From: CANHEE01 sp049316985
Lineage (GTDB): Bacteria > Bacteroidota > Bacteroidia > Chitinophagales > Saprospiraceae
NCBI GenBank assembly: GCA_049316985.1
Contig: JBMOJB010000155.1
Span: 1-8,691, forward strand
Direction: 5' to 3'
DNA length: 8,691 bases
Position numbers and translations under genes: made by a program. Below are positions 1 through 5,735 of the stretch, one piece after another; position 1 is the first letter of the stretch, and the number at the start of each line of letters is the position of its first letter. The notes below the pieces were generated by a model, which was given only the letters and a program-made list of their open reading frames with translations, had not been told where the DNA came from and ran no database searches.

Positions 1-70
1 TTAATTCTTAATTCTTAATTCTTAATTCTTAATTCTTAATTTGTAATTCTTAATTTGTAATTCGTAATTA
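1..70. repeat. Heptanucleotide tandem array abutting the lpdA stop codon
   Basis: Ten consecutive 7-bp units in perfect phase: five exact TTAATTC units (1-35), then TTAATTT, GTAATTC, TTAATTT, GTAATTC and GTAATTA (36-70). The array probably begins left of the window. It ends one base before the lpdA stop triplet (72-74), so on the lpdA strand it forms the start of the 3' untranslated region. Exact copies lie at the distal end and degenerate copies next to the gene, the pattern expected if new units are added or homogenised away from the gene. I see no hairpin or U-tract that would make it a canonical terminator. Its function is unknown. Confidence 0.9.
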
Positions 71-71
71 T

Positions 72-1475
72 TTATACATGTATTGCTCGATTCGCTGTTG
101 CAGCTAATGCTGCTTCTTTGAATGCTTCAGTATAAGTAGGATGAGCGTGACTGATTCTGGCTGCATCTTCTGCAGAGGCACGGAATTCCATGAGTGCAAC
201 TGCTTCTGCAATCACATCTGCAGTACGAGGTCCAACCATATGAACACCAAGAATCTCATCTGTTTCGGCATGAGCCAATACTTTTACCATTCCATCTATG
301 TCGCCACTTGCACGAGCCCGGCCAAGTGCTTTGAAAGGAAATTTCCCTGCTTTATAAGAAATTCCTGAAGCTTTAAGTTGCTCTTCTGTTTGACCAACAG
401 CGGCAACTTCGGGCCAGGTATAAACCACTCCCGGAATCAGGTTGTAATTGATGTGGGGATGTTGTCCGGCAATGGTTTCCGCGACAAAAACACCTTCTTC
501 TTCTGCCTTGTGAGCCAGCATTGGACCTGCGATTACATCTCCAATTGCATAAATGCCCGTAACAGCACTTTCCAAATTTTCATTTACAGGAATGCGACCT
601 TTTTCATCCGGTATAATTCCGACATTTTCCAGGCCGAGTTGATCAGTATAAGGACGGCGACCCAAAGCCAAAAGGCAATAATCAGCATCAATTTGCAGGG
701 GAGTATCGCTTCCATTTTTACTATAGGTGACGCTAACAAAATCACCATTGTTTTTTACTGCACTGACAGAATGTCCCGTGTAGAATTTTATACCTAGCTT
801 TTTCAAGGAGCGCTCCAGTTCCTTTGAGCAATCTGAATCCATGCCTGCGATAATTCTGTCCAGAAATTCTATTACAGTAACTTCAGCTCCCAATCGAGCA
901 TATACAGAACCTAATTCAAGGCCTATTACGCCACCACCAATAACAACCATGCTTTTTGGTACTGATTTTAGCGTTAGCGCCTCTGTAGAGGTGATGACAC
1001 GGACTTTGTCATATGACATTGATGCAGGGGTTATTGGTTTTGAACCCGTTGCTATGATTGTTTTTTGGGTTTCAATTTCTTCAGTACTACCATCAGCTTT
1101 TAAAATGGCTATTTTTCCTTTATTGATAAAAGTTCCATGTCCATTGTACACGGTAATTTTATTTTTTTTCATCAGGAAGTCTATCCCTTTGCAGGTGTCC
1201 TCTACTACTTTGTTCTTTCTCGCTATCATTTGAGGCATATTAACAGAAATACTTCCGGAAATATCAATTCCATGTCCGGTGAATTTCTCAACTGCGTTGT
1301 GATAGTGTTCTGAGGAATCAAGCAATGCTTTGGAAGGAATGCAGCCTACATTGAGACAGGTTCCTCCCAATGTATTGTATTTTTCAATTAAAGCAACTTT
1401 AAAGCCCAATTGTGCAGCCCTTATAGCTGCCACATATCCTCCGGGTCCGGAGCCAATGATTGTTACGTCGTACAT
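72..1475 (-). CDS. lpdA: Dihydrolipoyl dehydrogenase (E3)
   Basis: This is the FAD- and NAD-dependent E3 enzyme that reoxidises dihydrolipoamide in the pyruvate and 2-oxoglutarate dehydrogenase and glycine cleavage complexes. The 467-residue protein, full length for the family, opens with the FAD-binding GSGPGG. It has the redox disulfide in GGTCLNVGCIPSK (C40 and C45), the NAD-binding GGGVIGLELG, the second FAD motif YAIGDV, and the C-terminal catalytic dyad H445/E450 in HAHPTYTE. The ATG at 1475 is chosen because homologues start at MYDVTIIG. An in-frame TTG at 1502 would add nine residues, but it lies inside an apparent TATCTTTG -7 box and is probably not translated. No E1 or E2 subunit genes are nearby, so its partner complex cannot be read from context. 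The upstream spacer carries its own promoter motif, so it may be transcribed separately from the receptor gene behind it. Confidence 0.97.
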   Translation of the reverse strand: MYDVTIIGSGPGGYVAAIRAAQLGFKVALIEKYNTLGGTCLNVGCIPSKALLDSSEHYHNAVEKFTGHGIDISGSISVNMPQMIARKNKVVEDTCKGIDFLMKKNKITVYNGHGTFINKGKIAILKADGSTEEIETQKTIIATGSKPITPASMSYDKVRVITSTEALTLKSVPKSMVVIGGGVIGLELGSVYARLGAEVTVIEFLDRIIAGMDSDCSKELERSLKKLGIKFYTGHSVSAVKNNGDFVSVTYSKNGSDTPLQIDADYCLLALGRRPYTDQLGLENVGIIPDEKGRIPVNENLESAVTGIYAIGDVIAGPMLAHKAEEEGVFVAETIAGQHPHINYNLIPGVVYTWPEVAAVGQTEEQLKASGISYKAGKFPFKALGRARASGDIDGMVKVLAHAETDEILGVHMVGPRTADVIAEAVALMEFRASAEDAARISHAHPTYTEAFKEAALAATANRAIHV

Positions 1476-1499
1476 ATTTTTTGAGATTATTTTTTGCCA

Positions 1500-1507
1500 C
1501 AAAGATA
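1500..1507 (-). promoter_or_regulatory. Putative lpdA -7 box
   Basis: On the minus strand this reads TATCTTTG, an exact match to the Bacteroidota -7 consensus TAnnTTTG. It ends 24 nt before the lpdA ATG, implying a leader of about 20 nt. No clear TTTG -33 element lies at the usual distance upstream. That position is occupied by the GTTGAAA array, whose minus-strand text TTTC differs from TTTG by one base. Confidence 0.6.
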
Positions 1508-1521
1508 GGAAACTATTCAGA

Positions 1522-1549
1522 GTTGAAAGTTGAAAGTTGAAAGTTGAAA
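1522..1549. repeat. Heptanucleotide array (GTTGAAA)x4
   Basis: Four exact tandem copies of GTTGAAA. If the TATCTTTG box at 1500-1507 is the lpdA -7 element, this array spans about -25 to -52 of that promoter. The two right-hand units also form the left arm of a 17-bp inverted repeat whose other arm has only two units, so the arms differ in copy number by two. Confidence 0.9.
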
Positions 1550-1575
1550 ATTAATTTCATTTTCAACTTTCAACT
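1535..1575. repeat. 17-bp perfect inverted repeat with 7-nt loop
   Basis: AGTTGAAAGTTGAAAAT (1535-1551) is exactly complementary to ATTTTCAACTTTCAACT (1559-1575), with loop TAATTTC. The stem is built from heptamer units. It lies 36 nt downstream of the leftward metal-receptor gene and upstream of the lpdA promoter. It could shape the 3' end of that mRNA or insulate lpdA, but it is AT-rich and not followed by a U-tract, so I do not call it a rho-independent terminator. Confidence 0.85.
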
Positions 1576-1599
1576 CCTGCCTGCCTGCTTGCCGGCAGG
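1576..1599. repeat. GC-rich near-palindromic core, copy 1
   Basis: A 24-bp island of three CCTG-type repeats ending in GCCGGCAGG, sharply GC-rich against AT-rich flanks. CCTGCC (1580-1585) can pair with GGCAGG (1594-1599). Its reverse complement matches 16 of 18 bases of the island at 8477-8494. Heptamer repeats flank it on both sides, suggesting that core plus heptamers form one composite element. Confidence 0.75.
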
Positions 1600-1611
1600 T
1601 TCAATTTTCAA
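1600..1611. repeat. Short TTTTCAA heptamer remnant abutting a stop codon
   Basis: One full TTTTCAA unit (1605-1611) preceded by a five-base partial unit. It joins the GC-rich core directly to the stop codon (1612-1614) of the leftward receptor gene with no base between. The unit is the same as the array before the msrC-like start at 8529. Confidence 0.55.
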
Positions 1612-2316
1612 TTATAAATGTGTCAGCCTGCTGCCATACCAGGAAAACAGTTCGCCATTAACAAGATTAACTTCTATATGGGGGAAAAGTTTTTGGATCT
1701 CGTGGATGTGTTTGTCCTTGAAAGGGTAGGGCTCTGACGACAAAAGGATTACATCTAATGAGCGGGGGTCGATATTTTGCAAATCAACTACCGGATAGCG
1801 TGTGGAATGGCTGAAGATATTGTCATAACCCAGCACGGCCATCATGTCATGAATATAAGTGTCTGCGCCAATAGTCATATAAGGCTCACGCCAAATTAGG
1901 TAAAGGGCTCTTTTTTTAATCGGTCTTGACAGAGTACTAATTGTAATTTTGGACTTTTCAATGATTTCATTGGCTTGCCTATCTCTATCAAAGATTTGGC
2001 CGGCTTTAGATATCAAATCAAAATTGTCCTGTAATGTTTTGATATTCGTAAGCCATATCTCGCTATGTTTTGACAGTGTTTCGATGTCACCTTTTGTGTT
2101 TTCCTCAATATTAGTGATAATCAGATTTGGTTTTAATTTTGTTATTTTTTCAATTTTGAGGTTTTTTGTGCCGCCAATGATAGGTAATGTACGAACTTCG
2201 GGTTGAGGATGCACACAGAATTTTGTGCGTCCGACCAAGTGGTCTTGCAGTCCAAGGTCGAAAAGAAGTTCAGTAATGGAGGGTACTACCGAAAGAAGTC
2301 GATAATCAGTGCTCAT
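1612..2316 (-). CDS. Helical-backbone metal receptor (BtuF/FepB-like), no signal peptide
   Basis: A 234-residue protein of the periplasmic-binding-protein-2 fold, the COG0614 type that binds cobalamin, haem or iron chelates for ABC importers. The N-terminal lobe has the BtuF-like LSVVPSITELLFDLG (8-22) and GGT...KITKLKPNLIITNIEENTK (49-75). The C-terminal lobe has IWREPYMTIGADTYIHDMMAVLGY (141-164) and ends in SWYGSRL (225-231). The protein starts directly at the first beta strand. An in-frame stop lies four codons upstream of the ATG with no other start between, so it has neither a signal peptide nor a lipobox cysteine. No permease, ATPase or TonB receptor gene is adjacent. It follows the acyltransferase gene by 7 bp and is probably co-transcribed with it. 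The ligand is unknown. The family is clear, but transport function is doubtful without export. Confidence 0.85.
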   Translation of the reverse strand: MSTDYRLLSVVPSITELLFDLGLQDHLVGRTKFCVHPQPEVRTLPIIGGTKNLKIEKITKLKPNLIITNIEENTKGDIETLSKHSEIWLTNIKTLQDNFDLISKAGQIFDRDRQANEIIEKSKITISTLSRPIKKRALYLIWREPYMTIGADTYIHDMMAVLGYDNIFSHSTRYPVVDLQNIDPRSLDVILLSSEPYPFKDKHIHEIQKLFPHIEVNLVNGELFSWYGSRLTHL

Positions 2317-2323
2317 TTGGATT

Positions 2324-3403
2324 TTAATTTACCCAGTTTTTGATAACCGGGATTTTTAGCAAGACCCCAACAATCAAAATACTAAGCCCGGTTACCCAAC
2401 AGAAATAAAATGGCACGCACCATATAGGATGACCTTTTATATTGAAGAAGGTAGTTGAGTTGAGCGTAATGCCCATTAGATACCCATTTTTAAACACATC
2501 CAGCAAAAGTGCATGGACTAAATATACCCCAAAACTTAATCCCGAAAACCAATGAATAAATCCGTGAAACCTTGGAAATCTTTCGGCAAAGCTGCTCCAA
2601 TCGTAATCTTTTATGTATAAAAACAAAGCACAGCCCATGAAAATGATGTTTGGATGCAAGTACTGATAAAAAATTTGCTCATTATTTTCAAATTTTCCAA
2701 AGAACATAGCGAGATACCAGGTACCAAAAATAGTAACCAACAAGGATATCCAACCGGCTGCATATAAAAGTTTTTTACGGGGAATATCATAGGTTTTTAA
2801 ATAATAGCCCATCATCAGATAGCCAATATAAGCCAGCCATCCAACGTATTTGATTACGAAGAACTGAAAAAAACTAACCTGAAGTATACTGACCCAAAAC
2901 CAGAACATCAAAAAATACTCAATATCTACTCGTTTAGCCGACTTTAGAAAGACGCGAAAAGTTGGGGTCAAAAAATACAATCCAAGAATCATCGGAACAA
3001 ACCAAAGATGGAAATAAACGTCTTTAAATAACAATAAATCAAAAACATCAGGCCACCAAGGCCAGGTCAAATCCCGAATATTGCCGCGATGAATGTACGC
3101 GATGTAGATGATTGACCAAAAGAAAAAAGGGATAAATACGCGTAGCATTCTTTTCTTTAAGAAGGTGCCAATCGCTTCTTCTTTGTTAGAACTCAGTAAT
3201 AGGCTTCCACTCAACATTACAAAAACAGGCACGCACCAACGAACCATGCTATCGATAATGTTGCCCACCCACCAATAACTATTGAACATATCATTCTTAT
3301 CGAAGTTGTACAATAAATCGCCGGCCGCATGTAGCAAAATAACTGCTACTGTTGCAATTACTCTTACATAGTCAGCATATAATAATTTGGTAGTACCAGC
3401 CAT
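2324..3403 (-). CDS. Acyltransferase family 3 membrane protein
   Basis: A 359-residue polytopic inner-membrane protein of the Acyl_transf_3 family (OatA, WecH and similar), which O-acylates, usually acetylates, sugars of cell-surface polymers. Landmarks are YADYVRVIATVAVILLHA (9-26) with D11, R14 and H25 in the first helix, PVFVMLSGSLLL (59-70), KKRMLRVFIPFFFW (83-96) with paired arginines, HLWFVPMILGLYFLTP (132-147) and SFGVYLVHALLLD (290-302). About ten hydrophobic segments can be counted, as usual for the family. No extra periplasmic domain follows, so it resembles WecH-like rather than OatA-like members. It is the first gene of the leftward unit with the metal receptor and is divergent from lpxD. 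The substrate cannot be read from sequence, and no glycosyltransferase or polysaccharide cluster is nearby. Confidence 0.88.
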   Translation of the reverse strand: MAGTTKLLYADYVRVIATVAVILLHAAGDLLYNFDKNDMFNSYWWVGNIIDSMVRWCVPVFVMLSGSLLLSSNKEEAIGTFLKKRMLRVFIPFFFWSIIYIAYIHRGNIRDLTWPWWPDVFDLLLFKDVYFHLWFVPMILGLYFLTPTFRVFLKSAKRVDIEYFLMFWFWVSILQVSFFQFFVIKYVGWLAYIGYLMMGYYLKTYDIPRKKLLYAAGWISLLVTIFGTWYLAMFFGKFENNEQIFYQYLHPNIIFMGCALFLYIKDYDWSSFAERFPRFHGFIHWFSGLSFGVYLVHALLLDVFKNGYLMGITLNSTTFFNIKGHPIWCVPFYFCWVTGLSILIVGVLLKIPVIKNWVN

Positions 3404-3427
3404 AATTTGGAATTTAAAGATAATAAA

Positions 3428-3450
3428 ATCAACATCAGCTTCATGTTGAT
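3428..3450. promoter_or_regulatory. Inverted repeat in the divergent acyltransferase/lpxD region
   Basis: ATCAACAT (3428-3435) and ATGTTGAT (3443-3450) form a perfect 8-bp inverted repeat with a 7-nt spacer. It lies 24 bp before the acyltransferase start. It could be an operator for a dimeric regulator or a leader hairpin in the acyltransferase mRNA. No regulator gene is nearby, and a single instance cannot decide between these. Confidence 0.35.
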
Positions 3451-3513
3451 GAGCCGATCGAACTGCTTTTTAAAATATACTTACAAAGGAAATAAAAAAC
3501 TGTGAAAAAAATC

Positions 3514-3521
3514 TATTTTTG
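3514..3521 (+). promoter_or_regulatory. Putative lpxD -7 box
   Basis: TATTTTTG matches the Bacteroidota TAnnTTTG -7 consensus and lies 51 bases upstream of the lpxD ATG. No TTTG is seen at the expected -33 position, so the call rests on the -7 box and its placement alone. Confidence 0.4.
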
Positions 3522-3572
3522 TGCTTTGCGTACCGTTAACTTTCTCTTTTTAATTTATATAAATCACCTGAA

Positions 3573-4592
3573 ATGCAAGTTAGTGCACAACAATTAGCTT
3601 CGATGCTCCAAGGAAATATTGAAGGCAATCCGGATGTTTTGGTTTATGGTCCGGCTAAAATTGAAGAAGCAGAATCCGGCTCCATTGCTTTTTTAGGTAA
3701 TCCTAAATATGAGTCTTATGCCTATACAACGCGTGCATCTGTATTGTTGGTGAGTCATTCCTTTGTACCAACCATGCCCATCACCGCAACATTAATTAGG
3801 GTCGAGGATGTCTATGCCAGTGTCGCTTTTCTTTTGGAGCAATTTGCTGCAAATGAAAAAGTGTCAACAGTTGAAATTTCAGAAAGAGCTGCCATTCATC
3901 AATCGGCGAAAATCGCGGCAAAATGTTCTGTAGGAGATTTCTCTACGATCGAAGAAAATGTAGAGATTGGCGAAGGTAGCCGTATCTATCCACAGGTTTA
4001 CCTGGGTAAAAATGTAAAGATTGGCAAGAGCGTTACGCTTTATCCAGGTGTGCGGGTATACGCTGACTGTGTCATTGGTGACAATTGCATTGTACATTCT
4101 AATGTTGTAATCGGAAGTGATGGATTCGGATTTGCACCGCAGGATGACGGCTCTTTCAAGAAAGTCCCACAGATCGGAAATGTTTTGATTGAGTCGAATG
4201 TTGAGATTGGATCTAATTCAACGATTGATCGGGCCACTATGGGTTCAACTATCATCAGGCAAGGTGTAAAATTAGACAATCTCGTTCAAATTGCTCATAA
4301 TGTTGAAATTGGTAAAAATACGGTTGTAGCTGCTCAAACAGGTATAGCAGGGAGTACTAAAATTGGCGAAAATTGTATGATTGGAGGACAAGTTGGAATA
4401 GTTGGTCATATCAAAATAGCAGATAGAACTAAAATACAAGCACAATCAGGAGTAGCCGCCGAAGTAAAAGAACCCAATACCGCGCTATACGGTTCTCCAG
4501 CATTTGCTTATTCAGGTTTTTTGCGTTCATTTGCAATATTCAAACAATTGCCGGATTTATTAAAGCGACTACAAGAACTGGAAAAGAAATAG
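3573..4592 (+). CDS. lpxD: UDP-3-O-acylglucosamine N-acyltransferase
   Basis: LpxD catalyses the third step of lipid A synthesis, N-acylating UDP-3-O-acyl-glucosamine with a hydroxyacyl chain from ACP, in the cytoplasm. The 339-residue length matches the family (E. coli about 341). Residues 1-95 are the uridine-binding domain, with FLGNPKY at 40-46. Residues about 100-300 are left-handed beta-helix hexapeptide repeats, including GSDGFGFAP (181-189), TIDRATMGSTI and LDNLVQIAHNVEIG. H242 in the last motif aligns with the catalytic histidine. A short C-terminal helix (about 312-339) completes the trimer fold. The ATG at 3573 gives the normal N-terminus. The usual Bacteroidota neighbours lpxC-fabZ and lpxA do not follow it. 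dinB does, after 60 bp with no obvious terminator, so the two could share a transcript. Confidence 0.96.
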   Translation: MQVSAQQLASMLQGNIEGNPDVLVYGPAKIEEAESGSIAFLGNPKYESYAYTTRASVLLVSHSFVPTMPITATLIRVEDVYASVAFLLEQFAANEKVSTVEISERAAIHQSAKIAAKCSVGDFSTIEENVEIGEGSRIYPQVYLGKNVKIGKSVTLYPGVRVYADCVIGDNCIVHSNVVIGSDGFGFAPQDDGSFKKVPQIGNVLIESNVEIGSNSTIDRATMGSTIIRQGVKLDNLVQIAHNVEIGKNTVVAAQTGIAGSTKIGENCMIGGQVGIVGHIKIADRTKIQAQSGVAAEVKEPNTALYGSPAFAYSGFLRSFAIFKQLPDLLKRLQELEKK

Positions 4593-4652
4593 TTCAAGTG
4601 CCCCTTATTTTTTTATTAGTACCGGCCTTTTCGTCATCATTTACTCGATGAA

Positions 4653-5735
4653 ATGAGTTCTCGTAAAATTATACATGTCGATATGGATGCTTTTTTTGCC
4701 AGCATTGAGCAAAGAGATAATCCGGATTTGCAAGGCAAACCAGTCGCTGTTGGTGGTGGATCGTTGCGAGGTGTAGTCGCTGCAGCCAGTTATGAAGCCA
4801 GAAAGTTTGGTGTCAGATCAGCCATGCCGAGTATCACCGCAAAACGACTTTGCCCTGATTTAATATTTACTAAAGGCAGATTTGAAGTGTATCAAGAAGT
4901 TTCTAAGCAAATACGTGCGATATTTCTTGAATATACTGATTTGGTAGAACCGCTTTCTTTGGACGAAGCCTACCTTGATGTTACGGTGAATCACAAACAA
5001 ATCGATTCCGCAAGTAAGATCGCAGAAGAAATCAGGAAAAAAATTTTTGAAGCAACCAAGCTCACCGCAAGTGCAGGTGTTTCTTTTAATAAATTTATTG
5101 CTAAAGTAGCATCTAATATCAATAAGCCCAACGGAATAGCAGTTATTCGGCCACATCAGGAAGAGAAATTTTTAGATGAGCTTGCTATTGAAAAGTTCTT
5201 CGGAATTGGCAAAGTAATTGCCCAAAAGATGAAAAGATTGGGGATTAACTGCGGTGCAGACCTTAAGATGTGGAATAAGGAGGATCTTTTTAAAAAATTT
5301 GGGAAAGCAGGCGTATGGTATTATCATGTTGTCAGAGGGGAGGATGATAGAAGGGTCAATCCACAACGTATTCGCAAATCAATAGGATCGGAGGAAACTT
5401 TTTTTGAAGATCTAAGCAATGTTGCCGAAATGAAAGCAGCTTTAATACCATTGGCGCAGGATGTACTCAGACATATGGAAAAGCACGATAACTATGGAAG
5501 GTGTTTGACTGTTAAGATAAAATCTCCTGACTTTCAGGTTTATACCCGAAGTAGAACTGTTGTAAAAGCCTTCAATAATCTGGATGACATGTTACATGTC
5601 GCGTATGAACTGCTTGAATCCGGCGTTAAAGCGTCGGGAGGAAAAGCGAGATTGTTAGGCATTTCTGTCTCTCAACTAGATACCAAATATGAAGCACATG
5701 CTGCTACAGGTATGCAACTCGAACTGGAATTTTAA
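4653..5735 (+). CDS. dinB: DNA polymerase IV (Y-family)
   Basis: A translesion DNA polymerase that extends past damaged bases with low fidelity. The 360-residue protein has the Y-family palm motif IIHVDMDAFFASIE (6-19) with metal ligand D10, and SLDEAYLDV (102-110) with D104/E105. The second F of DAFF (F15) matches the steric-gate position. KFGVRSAMP (51-59), and a helix-hairpin-helix region around ASAGVSFNKFIAKVASNINKP and FFGIGK, are conserved. The little-finger domain occupies roughly residues 245-350. The protein ends in QLELEF (355-360), a good match to the C-terminal beta-clamp-binding hexapeptide. The ATG at 4653 is the only sensible start, because the ATG at 4648 is followed by a stop after one codon. 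No SOS box is visible, and lexA control cannot be inferred. Its TAA overlaps the stop of the convergent yciO-like gene. Confidence 0.96.
   Translation: MSSRKIIHVDMDAFFASIEQRDNPDLQGKPVAVGGGSLRGVVAAASYEARKFGVRSAMPSITAKRLCPDLIFTKGRFEVYQEVSKQIRAIFLEYTDLVEPLSLDEAYLDVTVNHKQIDSASKIAEEIRKKIFEATKLTASAGVSFNKFIAKVASNINKPNGIAVIRPHQEEKFLDELAIEKFFGIGKVIAQKMKRLGINCGADLKMWNKEDLFKKFGKAGVWYYHVVRGEDDRRVNPQRIRKSIGSEETFFEDLSNVAEMKAALIPLAQDVLRHMEKHDNYGRCLTVKIKSPDFQVYTRSRTVVKAFNNLDDMLHVAYELLESGVKASGGKARLLGISVSQLDTKYEAHAATGMQLELEF

Noticed and set aside
1..70. CRISPR-like repeats
   Set aside because: The units are 7 bp, directly adjacent and without spacers. This is a simple tandem array.
378..797. 139-codon open frame on the plus strand inside lpdA
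   Set aside because: Antisense shadow of a strongly conserved gene, with no initiation signal or family resemblance.
841..1233. 130-codon open frame on the plus strand inside lpdA
   Set aside because: It lies wholly within lpdA on the opposite strand and its translation has no recognisable domain.
72..1502. Longer lpdA start at the TTG at 1502 (nine more residues)
   Set aside because: The TTG lies inside the TATCTTTG -7 box, the extra residues are not family-like, and homologues begin at the ATG at 1475.
1535..1575. Rho-independent terminator
   Set aside because: The stem is AT-rich and no U-tract follows in either direction. Kept only as an inverted repeat.
3415..3422. TATCTTTA on the minus strand as an acyltransferase -7 box
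   Set aside because: It mismatches the final G and lies only 11 nt before the ATG, implying an almost leaderless mRNA. Too weak to list.
4593..4652. dinB promoter or SOS box between lpxD and dinB
   Set aside because: No TAnnTTTG box, LexA-type palindrome or terminator hairpin is visible. Read-through from lpxD is as likely.
4641..4655. Alternative dinB ATG at 4648
   Set aside because: It is followed after one codon by TGA. Homology starts from the ATG at 4653.
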